Positions 12,552 to 20,047 of a stretch of DNA of 20,313 nucleotides are shown piece after piece (positions within the stretch are counted from its first letter, which is position 1; each line of letters opens with the position of its first letter). The stretch covers positions 1 through 20,313 of IMG/VR virus record IMGVR_UViG_3300046522_000430. One strand, written 5' to 3'. This DNA is from a virus. The translations under genes and the position numbers were made by a program. The notes beneath the pieces are model-generated. The model had not been told where the DNA came from. It saw nothing but the letters and a program-made list of their open reading frames with translations, and did no database searches.

Positions 12552-13192
12552 GCGGCCTGCTCGACTTATTCAAGCCCGCAACCTGGTATGTAGGCCTCAT
12601 TGCAGCCGTGGTGATCGGTCTGCATTTCAACTGGCAGGACGGCTACGACCAGGGTTATGCCAAGGCTCAGGCCGAAGGGGAAACAGCTATCACAAAGCTG
12701 CGTCTTGAACATTCCCTGGAACAACAAGGCATCGCCGACGTGGCAGCCAAGGCCGCCACAAAGGCGCTTGAACATCTACGCGCCGAGCAGGATCGGGGCG
12801 ATCAACTAGCCAGCCAACTTGTGGACACCAAGGAAACACTGCGCAAGAAAACCGACCAACTCAATGGAGAGATCGCCCGTGTCACGACCCTGTATCGCCG
12901 CACCCTTCAATCGCCACCTGAGCCTCTGCCTGCTGGTGTGTTCACTGTTGGCTTTGTCCGCGTGTGGAACAGCGCCAACGGAATCAACACCTCAATGCAT
13001 GCCCAACAAACCCAGCAAGCCCCCAGCGGAGCTGCTACGGCGCCCGACGGAACCGGAGCCGCTGACAGCCTCGACTCAGGTGTCACCCAGCCCCTTGTCC
13101 TCGCCAACCAGATACGCAATGGCGAGCAGCACAGTTCTTGCCGGGCTCAGCTCAACCGCCTGATCGACTGGACATTTAATGGAAGTAACTGA
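12548..13192 (+). CDS. Rz-like inner-membrane spanin
   Basis: 214 residues. A membrane segment at about 12-27 (TWYVGLIAAVVIGLHF), then a long charged coiled coil to about residue 110 (AEGETAITKLRLEHSLEQQ ... ETLRKKTDQLNGEIARV), then VFTVGFVRVWNSANG, a common ending pattern of Pseudomonas Rz-like proteins. The inner-membrane spanin pairs with an outer-membrane lipoprotein to fuse the membranes at the end of lysis. A second reading frame inside it encodes that partner. The start is set by the ATGA overlap with the endolysin. Confidence 0.8.
   Translation: MSGLLDLFKPATWYVGLIAAVVIGLHFNWQDGYDQGYAKAQAEGETAITKLRLEHSLEQQGIADVAAKAATKALEHLRAEQDRGDQLASQLVDTKETLRKKTDQLNGEIARVTTLYRRTLQSPPEPLPAGVFTVGFVRVWNSANGINTSMHAQQTQQAPSGAATAPDGTGAADSLDSGVTQPLVLANQIRNGEQHSSCRAQLNRLIDWTFNGSN
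12864..13163 (+). CDS. Rz1-like outer-membrane spanin lipoprotein, nested in Rz
   Basis: 99 residues in the +1 frame, entirely inside the Rz gene. From the ATG at 12864 there is a signal peptide with hydrophobic core LSLCLLVCSLLALS and lipobox LSAC, lipidated Cys34, followed by a proline- and threonine-rich region (MPNKPSKPPAELLRRPTEPEP). This is the standard o-spanin pattern: short, lipidated, proline-rich, and encoded within the i-spanin gene. An ATG at 12819 is possible but would leave a long basic stretch before the signal. Overlapping Rz/Rz1 genes are well known in lambda-like and other phages. Confidence 0.82.
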   Translation: MERSPVSRPCIAAPFNRHLSLCLLVCSLLALSACGTAPTESTPQCMPNKPSKPPAELLRRPTEPEPLTASTQVSPSPLSSPTRYAMASSTVLAGLSSTA

Positions 13193-13400
13193 CTTTGCCA
13201 GCCACCTTGAGGCCATCCACAACGAAACCTCTTTGGCGGCACATTTGGCACAACGTGAAGTATTGACCGGCCCTTCGGCCGAGTTTTGCACAGGAGTGGA
13301 TTGTGAAATGCCCATCCCGGAACAACGTCGTGCGGCCATACCAGGTGTGCAGCTTTGCGCGCAGTGCCAAACGCATCGCGAAAAACGGAGTCGCCGATGA
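13179..13400 (+). CDS. TraR/DksA-family C4 zinc finger protein
   Basis: 73 residues. Cysteines at 37 and 42 (CTGVDC) and at 60 and 63 (CAQC) with IPEQRRAAIPGVQL between them form the C4 zinc site of the TraR/DksA family. Short TraR-like proteins bind in the RNA polymerase secondary channel and change promoter choice without ppGpp. The N-terminal helix (VTDFASHLEAIHNETSLAAHLAQRE) would be the channel-inserting part. It overlaps the Rz end and the next gene (ATGA). In phages such proteins may tilt transcription to the virus; here that is inference. Confidence 0.88.
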   Translation: MEVTDFASHLEAIHNETSLAAHLAQREVLTGPSAEFCTGVDCEMPIPEQRRAAIPGVQLCAQCQTHREKRSRR

Positions 13401-13708
13401 CGACGATTGAAATGCCTGCGTGGCAGTTGGTGGGTATCGCCGTAACCATCCTAGGGGCATTTGCCGGGTTGGTAAAGATGATGGTTATGCAGATGGAACG
13501 CCGCCTGGATCAACGCTTTGCCATGGCGGACAAGGACAGTGAACGCCTGCGCACGCTGGAAATATCCTTTGAACGGCTGCGGGGAGACATGCCTGTGCAT
13601 TACGTGCGCCGGGAAGACTACGTGCGCGGCCAAACCGTGATCGAAGCCAAGCTTGATGCCTTGGCTCTTAAGCTAGAAACCGTTCAATTAAAAGGACTGA
13701 AGCAATGA
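13397..13708 (+). CDS. Membrane-anchored coiled-coil phage protein
   Basis: 103 residues from the ATGA junction. A single hydrophobic segment about 9-27 (WQLVGIAVTILGAFAGLVKM) is followed by a charged coiled coil (MERRLDQRFAMADKDSERLRTLEISFERLRGDM) and RREDYVRGQTVIEAKLDALALKLETVQLK. Short anchored coiled-coil proteins of this sort (Mu gp25 region) stand between the lysis and packaging genes in Mu-like phages; function unknown. It is not a second spanin by any clear signal: no lipobox and no proline-rich part. Confidence 0.72.
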   Translation: MTTIEMPAWQLVGIAVTILGAFAGLVKMMVMQMERRLDQRFAMADKDSERLRTLEISFERLRGDMPVHYVRREDYVRGQTVIEAKLDALALKLETVQLKGLKQ

Positions 13709-14016
13709 ACATCGACGCTGCCAAGACACGCCGGGAATCCCTGCGCTGGTACATCATCAAAACCCTGGACACCTCGCGCCCCGTAGATCCGCATGAGGCT
13801 ATCGTGCTGTCCACCATCCAGGGCATATACCCCGATGCCACTACCATGGAGCTGCGCCGCGAACTCGACTATCTGGCCGACCGTAGCCTGGTGACGCTGG
13901 ATAAAAAGCCCAACGGCGTGTGGATCTGCGGCCTGACCCACTACGGGGTTGATATTGCGGAATACACCATCCCTTGCAATCCCGGCATTGCCCGGCCGGA
14001 AAAATACTGGAGCTAA
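13705..14016 (+). CDS. Mu gp26-like (VpaChn25_0724 family) phage protein
   Basis: 103 residues, ATGA overlap with the previous gene. The sequence SLRWYIIKTLDTSRPVDPHEAIVLSTIQGIYPDATTMELRRELDYLADRSLVTL looks like a winged helix, and the tail GVWICGLTHYGVDIAEYTIPCNPGIARPEKYW is typical of this family. It always lies just upstream of the small terminase in Mu-like phages. Role unknown; DNA-binding is plausible given the fold. Confidence 0.83.
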   Translation: MNIDAAKTRRESLRWYIIKTLDTSRPVDPHEAIVLSTIQGIYPDATTMELRRELDYLADRSLVTLDKKPNGVWICGLTHYGVDIAEYTIPCNPGIARPEKYWS

Positions 14017-14019
14017 GCC

Positions 14020-14532
14020 ATGCCACCTCGCAGCAAAGTCGCCAGTCTGCCTAAGGCGGTCAAGGCTTGGCTGGACAAGGCCTTAGCCGAGAACAGCTTC
14101 AGTGAGTATGAAAGCCTCGCGAGCGAGCTTTCGGCTCAAGGCTTTTCCATCAGCAAATCCGCGCTACACCGCTATGGCCAGGACTTCGAATCCAGGCTTT
14201 CGGCGCTCAAGGTGTCCAGCGAACAGGCGAAAGCCGTGGTCGAGGCTGCGCCTGATGAGGAAGGCGCGGTGAATGAAGCGCTGATGCGTTTTGTCCAGGA
14301 ACACCTGTTCAAGATGCTGCTGGTCGAAGGGGGCAAGTTCGACCCGTACAAGATGGCCAAGGCGGTCGCCGAGTTGGGTAAGGCTTCTGTAGTACAGAAA
14401 AAATGGCAATCCGAGTTCCGCGAGAAGGCCGAGGCTGCTGCCGCCCGCGTGGAAAAAATCGCCAAGAAAGGTGGCCTTAATCAGGAGACGGTCAACGAAA
14501 TCCGCCGCGAGATTCTGGGGATGGCAGCCTAA
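14020..14532 (+). CDS. DUF3486 small terminase subunit (Mu gp27-like)
   Basis: 170 residues with GGAG at 14009-14012. The N-terminal ~60 residues form a helix-turn-helix-like region (LPKAVKAWLDKALAENSFSEYESLASELSAQGFSISKSALHRYGQ), the rest is helical (FVQEHLFKMLLVEGGKFDPYKMAKAVAELGKASVVQKKW). This matches DUF3486, the Mu gp27 family, the DNA-recognition subunit for headful packaging starting from the left prophage end. Its stop TAA overlaps the ATG of the large subunit (TAATG). Confidence 0.9.
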   Translation: MPPRSKVASLPKAVKAWLDKALAENSFSEYESLASELSAQGFSISKSALHRYGQDFESRLSALKVSSEQAKAVVEAAPDEEGAVNEALMRFVQEHLFKMLLVEGGKFDPYKMAKAVAELGKASVVQKKWQSEFREKAEAAAARVEKIAKKGGLNQETVNEIRREILGMAA

Positions 14533-16085
14533 TGAGCCTTCCTCTTATCCTGGACAACACTGCCAGCGCCGTTGCACCGGCTGTTCTGCTCGGCTACCAG
14601 AGAGAGTGGATCGGCATTCGTGCCCCGCTCAAGGTCGGCGAGAAGTCCCGTCGTATAGGCCTGACCTGGGCGGAAGCGGCGGACAACGTCCTGGTCGCCG
14701 CGGCCGAAAAACCAGCCGGTGGCCAGACTGTTTACTACCTGGGCTACAACCAGGACATGACGGTCGAGTACATCCAGGCCTGTGCCATGTGGTCGCGAGC
14801 GTTCAACTACGCGGCAGGGGAAATTGAGGAAGGCATCTGGCCGGACAGTGACCCGGACAAGCACATCAAGACTTACACCATCGTATTCCCCAGTGGGCAC
14901 CGCATCGTCGCGTTGACCAGTCGGCCGTCTAACCTTCGAGGGCGTCAGGGCGTGGTCGTGATTGACGAAGCCGCGTTCCACCAGGATCTGGCTGAGCTGC
15001 TGAAAGCCGCCCTGGCACTGCTGATCTGGGGCGGCGAAGTCCATGTGATCAGCACTCACGACGGCACCGAAAACGCTTTCAACGAATTGATCAACGATAT
15101 CCGTGCGGGCAAACGCAAGGGCGCACTGTTCCGTTGCCCATTCCGCGAAGCCGTGTCCGATGGTCTTTATAACCGGGTCTGCCTGCGTAAGGGCGTTGAG
15201 TACAAGCCCGAAGAAGAAGCCGCTTGGGTCCAGGACGTGTACGACTTCTATGGCGATGCCGCTGACGAAGAGCTGGATTGTGTGCCTTCCCAGGGCGGCG
15301 GCGCCTTTCTCAGTCTGGCCCTGGTCGAGCAACGCAGTAGCCGAGACGTGCCGGTATTGCGCCTGGCCTACCCGCAGGGCTATGAGACCCTGCCAGAACA
15401 CCTGCGCTTGGCTGAGTCGCTGGAGTGGTGCGAAGAGCATCTAAAGCCGTTGCTTGAGGTTATCCCGCTGGATGTCCAAAGCTATTACGGCATGGACTTC
15501 GCTCGCTCCGGTGACCTCTCGGTGATCTGGCCGCTGCTAAAGGAACAGAACCTGCGCAAGCGTACGCCCTTCGTGGTTGAGCTGCGTAACGTGCCGTTCA
15601 AGCAACAGCGTCAGATCAAGTTCTACATTCTCGACCGTCTGCCCAACTTCCTCAAAGGCGCCGACGATGCTAGGGGCAACGGCTCCCAGCTCTCGGAAGA
15701 AACCGCCATTGAGTACGGCTTCAACCGCATCGAACGGGTGATGCTGACCGAGGGCTGGTATCGCGACAACATGCCGTCCTTCAAAGCCTCCTTGGAAGAC
15801 GACACCTTCTACGACATCCCGGCCGACAAGGACGTGGTTAGCGACGTGCGCGCCTTCCGCATGGTCAAGGGTGTAGCCCGCATCCCGGAAAAGCGCACCA
15901 ACGAGAAAGGCGAAAAGTCCGGGCCGAAGCGCCACGGCGACGCTGGTATCGCGGCCGTGCTAGCGGATTACGCCTCCCGCCAGGAAACCGAAATATTTGA
16001 ATTTCACCGAGTCCAACCCGCCGCCCAGCAGGATCGCGAGATCAAGCTCGGCGCGGGCTGGCGCACCCAGAAAGGCATTTGGTAA
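14532..16085 (+). CDS. Terminase large subunit (Mu gp28-like)
   Basis: 517 residues. ATPase: KSRRIG at 38-43 in place of a canonical Walker A (usual for Mu gp28), Walker B VVVIDEAAF (141-149), and the coupling motif ISTHDGT (174-180). Nuclease: RuvC-like acidic strand YGMDFARSGD with Asp323, and a C-terminal HGDAGIA with Asp471. It drives DNA into the prohead with ATP and cuts the packaged DNA. In Mu-type packaging the nuclease cuts in flanking host DNA, so virions would carry pieces of host sequence such as the REP. Start fixed by TAATG overlap. Confidence 0.95.
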   Translation: MSLPLILDNTASAVAPAVLLGYQREWIGIRAPLKVGEKSRRIGLTWAEAADNVLVAAAEKPAGGQTVYYLGYNQDMTVEYIQACAMWSRAFNYAAGEIEEGIWPDSDPDKHIKTYTIVFPSGHRIVALTSRPSNLRGRQGVVVIDEAAFHQDLAELLKAALALLIWGGEVHVISTHDGTENAFNELINDIRAGKRKGALFRCPFREAVSDGLYNRVCLRKGVEYKPEEEAAWVQDVYDFYGDAADEELDCVPSQGGGAFLSLALVEQRSSRDVPVLRLAYPQGYETLPEHLRLAESLEWCEEHLKPLLEVIPLDVQSYYGMDFARSGDLSVIWPLLKEQNLRKRTPFVVELRNVPFKQQRQIKFYILDRLPNFLKGADDARGNGSQLSEETAIEYGFNRIERVMLTEGWYRDNMPSFKASLEDDTFYDIPADKDVVSDVRAFRMVKGVARIPEKRTNEKGEKSGPKRHGDAGIAAVLADYASRQETEIFEFHRVQPAAQQDREIKLGAGWRTQKGIW

Positions 16086-17641
16086 TGGCTGACTCCCGCA
16101 TCGTCGACCAGTACGGTCGACCGATCCAGTACGACAAACTCACGGAAGAACTGGCCGCTGCCCGCACCACCGGCATTCGCCAGGTCTGGCACCAGTCCGT
16201 TGCCAGCGGCCTGACACCCGGTCGCCTGGCCAACATTCTGCAAGCTGCTGCCGAGGGATCGGCTCATGACTACCTGACCCTGGCCGAGGAAATGGAAGAA
16301 CGGGATTTGCATTACGCGTCGGTGTTAGGCACCCGCAAGCTGGCGATATCGGGTCTGTCGATCCGAGTTGAAGCCGCCAGCGACGACGCCGAAGACGTGC
16401 GCCGAGCCGATCAACTCAAAGAGATTGTGGATTCCCCCGAGTTCGGCGAACTGCAAGCTGACCTGACCGATGCCATGGGCAAGGGCTATGCCGTCTCCGA
16501 AATCATGTGGGACCGCAGCGGCAAAACCTGGAACCCGGAGCGCTTTGAGCCCCGAGATCAGCGATTCTTCCAGTTCGACCGCGACACCGGCCGGGAGCTG
16601 CGCCTGCTCGATGAGGCCGACCCGGTGAACGGCGTGGCCTTGGCGCCATACAAGTTCATCGTCCACTTGCCGCGCATTCGTTCGGGTCTGCCGATCCGGG
16701 GCGGTCTGGCGCGTCTCGCGGCCGTTGGCTACATGTGCAAGGCCTGGACCTGGAAGGACTGGATGGGTTTTGCCGACATCTTCGGCATGCCGATGCGCGT
16801 GGGCCGCTATGGACCGGGGGCCAGCAAAGACGATATCGCCACCCTGATGTCGGCAGTGGCCAACCTGGGCAGCGATGCGGCGGCGGTGATCCCGGACAGC
16901 ATGCGTATCGACTTCACCCAGGCCGCCAATGTCACCGGCGCTGGGGACTTCTTTAAAGGCCTGGCCGAGTGGTGGGACAAGCAAGTCAGCAAAGCCGTGG
17001 TCGGTCAGACCATGTCCACCGACGACGGCTCCAGCCAGGCCCAGGCCACGATTCACAACGAAGTTCGCCTCGACCTGCTGCAAGCCGATGCCAAGGCCGA
17101 ATCCAACACACTGAACCGCTACTTTGTGCGGCCCTGGTGCGATCTGAACTTTGCACCTGGTCGGCCGTATCCGCGGCTGATCATCGACGTCCCGAAGCCA
17201 GAGAACACCAAGATACTGATCGAAGCGCTCAAGGAGCTGGTGCCGCTGGGGTTGAAGGTCGAACAGTCGGTGATCCGCGACAAGCTAAATATTCCTGCTC
17301 CCGCCGAGGGTGCCGAGCTGCTGGGCATCCCTGCGCCGGTTGCCACTCCGGCACTGGCACAGGCAACCAACAGCGAGCAGGTGCCTGCGAAACCGGTAGC
17401 GCTGCCTGACATTGTTGATAACCAGGTGAGGACGATGGAGCGGGCTGTCGGGGTTCATCTGGATGACATGGTCGAGCAGATCAAGGAACTGCTCGATACA
17501 GTCAATAGCCTGGAAGAGTTTCGGGATCGGTTGATTGAGACGTATCCAACGATGACTACTGCCCAGATGACGGACGCTATTGCAGATGGGCTGGCGGCTG
17601 CCAGCCTGGCGGGTCGCGATGACATTTTGAGAGGGCTTTAA
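16085..17641 (+). CDS. Portal protein (Mu gp29-like, DUF935)
   Basis: 518 residues from the ATG at 16085, in a TAATG overlap with the terminase stop. Characteristic DUF935 features: DYLTLAEEMEERDLHYASVLGTRKLAISGL at about 62-91, GYAVSEIMWDRSGKTW, KFIVHLPRIRSGLPIRGGLARLA, and KDWMGFADIFGMPMRVGRYGPGAS. The portal is the dodecameric ring at the head vertex through which DNA passes. The last four bases overlap the 3' end of the leftward gene that follows, leaving no gap for a terminator. Confidence 0.95.
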   Translation: MADSRIVDQYGRPIQYDKLTEELAAARTTGIRQVWHQSVASGLTPGRLANILQAAAEGSAHDYLTLAEEMEERDLHYASVLGTRKLAISGLSIRVEAASDDAEDVRRADQLKEIVDSPEFGELQADLTDAMGKGYAVSEIMWDRSGKTWNPERFEPRDQRFFQFDRDTGRELRLLDEADPVNGVALAPYKFIVHLPRIRSGLPIRGGLARLAAVGYMCKAWTWKDWMGFADIFGMPMRVGRYGPGASKDDIATLMSAVANLGSDAAAVIPDSMRIDFTQAANVTGAGDFFKGLAEWWDKQVSKAVVGQTMSTDDGSSQAQATIHNEVRLDLLQADAKAESNTLNRYFVRPWCDLNFAPGRPYPRLIIDVPKPENTKILIEALKELVPLGLKVEQSVIRDKLNIPAPAEGAELLGIPAPVATPALAQATNSEQVPAKPVALPDIVDNQVRTMERAVGVHLDDMVEQIKELLDTVNSLEEFRDRLIETYPTMTTAQMTDAIADGLAAASLAGRDDILRGL

Positions 17642-17994
17642 GCGTCTTGCATTCTGGTTTGAAGGCTTTGGCACTCCTGGCAAAGCATCTCATCAAGGAT
17701 GTAACAACCATCTAGATCCTCGTCATCAATGCTACCGCTGCCAATGCAGCCACCATTTCCTTCGTCATCTTCGGAACCGAAAACCCCGTCGCATGGGACA
17801 TTTTCAACTAGCGGGCGAATGTAGTTTTCGTAGTGATAGCGCTGGTTTTCTGACAGCGCTTCTACGTTGCCATTGTTGCCAACGAGAAACCTGGCGACAC
17901 CTATCGCCGCAGCAGGGTTACCCCTTGCCGGTACGTTTTCTTCGATCAGCTCTGGGTTGTTTTCAACGATGTGTCTTAAGGCTGCGATATTCAT
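17638..17994 (-). CDS. Leftward small acidic cysteine-containing protein inside the head operon
   Basis: 118 residues, encoded against all neighbours. I choose the ATG at 17994-17992 because GGAG lies 7 bases ahead of it; the ATG at 18006 has AGGAA directly touching it. The N-terminal MNIAALRHIVENNPELIEENVPARG is helical, the middle (VGNNGNVEALSENQRYHYENYIRPLVENVPCDG) likewise, and the C-terminal third is very acidic (SEDDEGNGG, SIDDEDLDG) with cysteines ending in LCQEC. No family recognised. It lies between portal and MuF and has a sigma70-like promoter of its own, so it may be expressed in the lysogen. An acidic small protein beside a nuclease-like toxin domain could be an immunity protein, but this is a hypothesis. 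Confidence 0.72.
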   Translation of the reverse strand: MNIAALRHIVENNPELIEENVPARGNPAAAIGVARFLVGNNGNVEALSENQRYHYENYIRPLVENVPCDGVFGSEDDEGNGGCIGSGSIDDEDLDGCYILDEMLCQECQSLQTRMQDA

Positions 17995-18027
17995 GAGGCG
18001 CTCCATTTCCTAGCTTGATGAGCAGTG

Positions 18028-18057
18028 ATCATAATTTCAGAGTTTGAGGTATAGCAA
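18028..18057 (-). promoter_or_regulatory. Putative leftward sigma70 promoter for the acidic gene
   Basis: On the minus strand TTGCTA (complement of 18052-18057) and TATGAT (complement of 18028-18033) are separated by 18 bp, matching the consensus at 4/6 and 5/6. Transcription would start near 18020, about 25 bases before the start codon I chose. The -35 box touches the MuF start codon, so the two genes' signals are interleaved. Confidence 0.55.
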
Positions 18058-19326
18058 ATGGCTGTCTCACACGGGTCGCTTCCGTTCAAGAAACAGATCG
18101 ACTACTTCCGTGGCAAGGTCGATCTGCCCACCCGCTCCTGGACAGATATCTACAACGCAGAGCATGACTACGCCTTCGTGGTGGCCGGGGCGGTCAAGCG
18201 CGATCTACTGACCGATCTGCGCGGTGCAGTCGAGAAGTCCATTGCCAATGGCACCACGCTGGAACAGTTCCGCAAGGACTTCGACCAGGTCGTCGGCAAA
18301 CATGGCTGGCAGTACAACGGCGGGCGTGGGTGGCGTACTAATGTCATCTGGGAAACCAACCTGCGCCAGTCTTATAACGCTGGTCGCGAAGAGCAGATGG
18401 CCGACCCAGAGCTACGCAAGCGGCGCCCTTATGGGCTATACCGGCACGGTGACAGTGCGCACCCGCGTCCTATGCACTTGGCTTGGAACGGCACGACCTT
18501 GCCGCTTGATGATGCTTGGTGGTCCACCCACAACCCGCAGAATGGCTGGGGCTGTAAGTGCAAGAAGTTCATGCTGTCGGCCAGGGACGTAGAACGCAAG
18601 GGCCTAAAAATCGGCCCGGCACCGGAAATCGAATGGGAAGATCGGGTCATTGGCAAAAACAGTCCGGAGGGTCCACGCACTGTCCGAGTACCCAAGGGCA
18701 TCGATCCGGGCTTTGAATACGCACCAGGACGCTCGCGCTTGTCCAATGCCGTGCCGCCGATGCGTGCCCATGATCCTCTGCCCGAGCTGGGGAGCAAACC
18801 CGCTAGCGCCCACGGCGCCGGATTGCCTAATCAACGCCCTAGCGATCCGTTACCAGCGCCAAGATCAGTGCCCGCCAGTCAGTTGCTACCATCCGGTCTA
18901 ACTGACGATGCCTATGTCGACCGCTTCCTGGGCGAGTTCGGTGCCAAACAAAGCGCACCCGCGCTGTTCAAGGACGTGACCGGGGATGCGGTCGTGATCG
19001 GCCGGGATATGTTCACGGTGAAGCGAACCGGCCAACTCAAGGTGCAGAAACGTGGGCGCGAGCAGACCTTGCTCCTGGTCGCCCAGGCATTGCGCGAGCC
19101 TGACGAAGTATGGGTACGTCTGGAATGGATGTACGCGCTACAGAAAGCCGTCGTACGGCGCCGCTACCTGGCGCGTTTTGAAGTCGAAGGCAAGGCCACC
19201 CCAGCGCTAGCGGTGTTTGAGGTAGGTGACGACGGGTGGGACGGCGTGACCGGATTTGTCGCTGAGAGCGAGGGCTACCTGGACGACCTGCGCTTGGGCG
19301 TCCGGCTCTACCGTCGACATAAATAA
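18058..19326 (+). CDS. MuF minor head protein fused to a PBECR2 nuclease-like domain
   Basis: 422 residues with GAGG at 18046-18049. The N-terminal half is the Mu F/gp30 head-morphogenesis domain: WTDIYNAEHDYAFVVAGAV, TNVIWETNLRQSYNAGREEQM, RHGDSAHPRPMHLAWNGTTLPLDD, and GWGCKCK (163-169). A proline-rich linker (about 225-278) follows. From about 280 on the sequence (DDAYVDRFLGEFGAK, ALFKDVTGDAVVIGRDMF, KVQKRGREQTLLLVAQALREPDEVWVRLEW, RRRYLARFEVEGK, GLAVFE-like strand, YLDDLRLGVRLYRR) resembles the PBECR2 domain of barnase/EndoU/colicin/RelE-like phage nucleases. Such MuF fusions are known as phage-borne polymorphic toxins or injected effectors. The domain call is by pattern memory. Confidence 0.85.
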   Translation: MAVSHGSLPFKKQIDYFRGKVDLPTRSWTDIYNAEHDYAFVVAGAVKRDLLTDLRGAVEKSIANGTTLEQFRKDFDQVVGKHGWQYNGGRGWRTNVIWETNLRQSYNAGREEQMADPELRKRRPYGLYRHGDSAHPRPMHLAWNGTTLPLDDAWWSTHNPQNGWGCKCKKFMLSARDVERKGLKIGPAPEIEWEDRVIGKNSPEGPRTVRVPKGIDPGFEYAPGRSRLSNAVPPMRAHDPLPELGSKPASAHGAGLPNQRPSDPLPAPRSVPASQLLPSGLTDDAYVDRFLGEFGAKQSAPALFKDVTGDAVVIGRDMFTVKRTGQLKVQKRGREQTLLLVAQALREPDEVWVRLEWMYALQKAVVRRRYLARFEVEGKATPALAVFEVGDDGWDGVTGFVAESEGYLDDLRLGVRLYRRHK

Positions 19327-19391
19327 AAAAGCCCCAACGCTGTCACGCCGAGGCCGCCCCGGATGTAGGCATGGAGGCCCTGACAGGGGCT
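19325..19391 (-). terminator. Long structured intergenic hairpin with leftward T tract
   Basis: AGCCCC (19330-19335) can pair with GGGGCT (19386-19391) and CTGTCA (19340-19345) with TGACAG (19381-19386), closing a 35-base GC-rich interior. On the minus strand the hairpin is followed by TTTTTT, the form of an intrinsic terminator for leftward transcription. On the plus strand it forms a structured spacer between MuF and gpG with no T tract. The interior is too elaborate for a simple terminator, so another RNA role is possible. Confidence 0.45.
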
Positions 19392-19429
19392 GCTCATCCG
19401 ATGGGATGTATCAATAATAGGAGAGGAAT

Positions 19430-19909
19430 GTGGCAGGTGCAATGCTGGAAGTAATAGTCGATGAAAGCCAGGTCGGTAAAGCCCTGGAAGAGCTACGCCG
19501 TCGTCTAGGCGACCTCACCTCACCATTCAATGACATCGCCGAATACCTGCACCAGTCCACCAATGACCGATTCAGCCAAAAGGTTGCGCCGGACGGCTCG
19601 CCCTGGGCACCGCTCTCGGCCGTCACGCTGGCCAGAAAGAAAGGCACCGGCATCCTGAGAGAAAAAGGCACGCTCCAAGACACGTTGCGTCACCAGGTCA
19701 CCAGCACTGAACTGGCCTTTGGTACGGACCGCCCCTACGGTGCAGTTCATCAGTTCGGCCAGAAGAAAGGCGCTTCGGGTAGCTCGAAAGGTCGACCCAT
19801 TCCATGGGGAGATATACCCGCACGGCCCTACCTTGGGTTGTCATCCGATGATGAAACGGAGGTGGTATTCATCATCCGTGACTATCTATTGGAGCCGATC
19901 AAGGGTTGA
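19430..19909 (+). CDS. Phage virion morphogenesis protein (Mu gpG-like)
   Basis: 159 residues from the GTG at 19430 with AGGAG at 19419-19423; the in-frame ATG at 19442 is the alternative. The family pattern is visible: LEVIVDESQVGKALEELRRRLGDLTSPFNDIAEYL, STNDRFSQKVAPDGSPWAPLSAVTLARKKG, GILREKGTLQDTLRHQV, YGAVHQFGQKKG and IPARPYLGLSSDDETEV. Mu G is a tail-completion or head-morphogenesis factor required for stable virions. It is the last recognisable structural gene in the window. Confidence 0.9.
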   Translation: MAGAMLEVIVDESQVGKALEELRRRLGDLTSPFNDIAEYLHQSTNDRFSQKVAPDGSPWAPLSAVTLARKKGTGILREKGTLQDTLRHQVTSTELAFGTDRPYGAVHQFGQKKGASGSSKGRPIPWGDIPARPYLGLSSDDETEVVFIIRDYLLEPIKG

Positions 19910-19961
19910 ACGCATGGAGCCCGGCAGACGCTCCGTAACACAAGTGATCTGTACCTAGGCT

Positions 19962-20014
19962 CGCATTTTGCTGCTAAGGGGCGTTAGAGCTGCGTTAGAT
20001 TCCCTTAGAATGCG
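19962..20014. promoter_or_regulatory. Inverted repeat and phased TTAGA boxes before the accessory gene
   Basis: CGCATT (19962-19967) pairs with AATGCG (20009-20014) and CTAAGGG (19974-19980) with CCCTTAG (20002-20008). Within this, TTAGA occurs at 19984, 19995 and 20005, spaced 11 and 10 bases, two of them as GCGTTAGA. Helix-phased boxes and a long dyad ahead of a gene suggest a protein binding site or a leader hairpin. Confidence 0.45.
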
Positions 20015-20047
20015 AAAACTCGAGCTGCCAGAGAAAGGGAGTGTCAT

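Noticed and set aside
14249-14275. CTGATGAG in the small terminase gene
   Set aside because: No following stem II closed by GAAA in the correct place and no flanking stems; codon context explains it.
14529-15440. Minus-strand open frame of 303 codons opposite the large terminase
   Set aside because: Shadow of the terminase gene; no family pattern and no independent signals.
19330-19391. Twister-type ribozyme between MuF and gpG
   Set aside because: Nested stems look similar, but the conserved U-A cleavage dinucleotide and the loop pattern could not be aligned; kept only as an unclassified structure.
19355-19405. Minus-strand GGATGAGCAGCC as a third hammerhead copy
   Set aside because: The core reads CGGAUGA instead of CUGAUGA, and no GAAA, stem III or stem I hairpin is in position.
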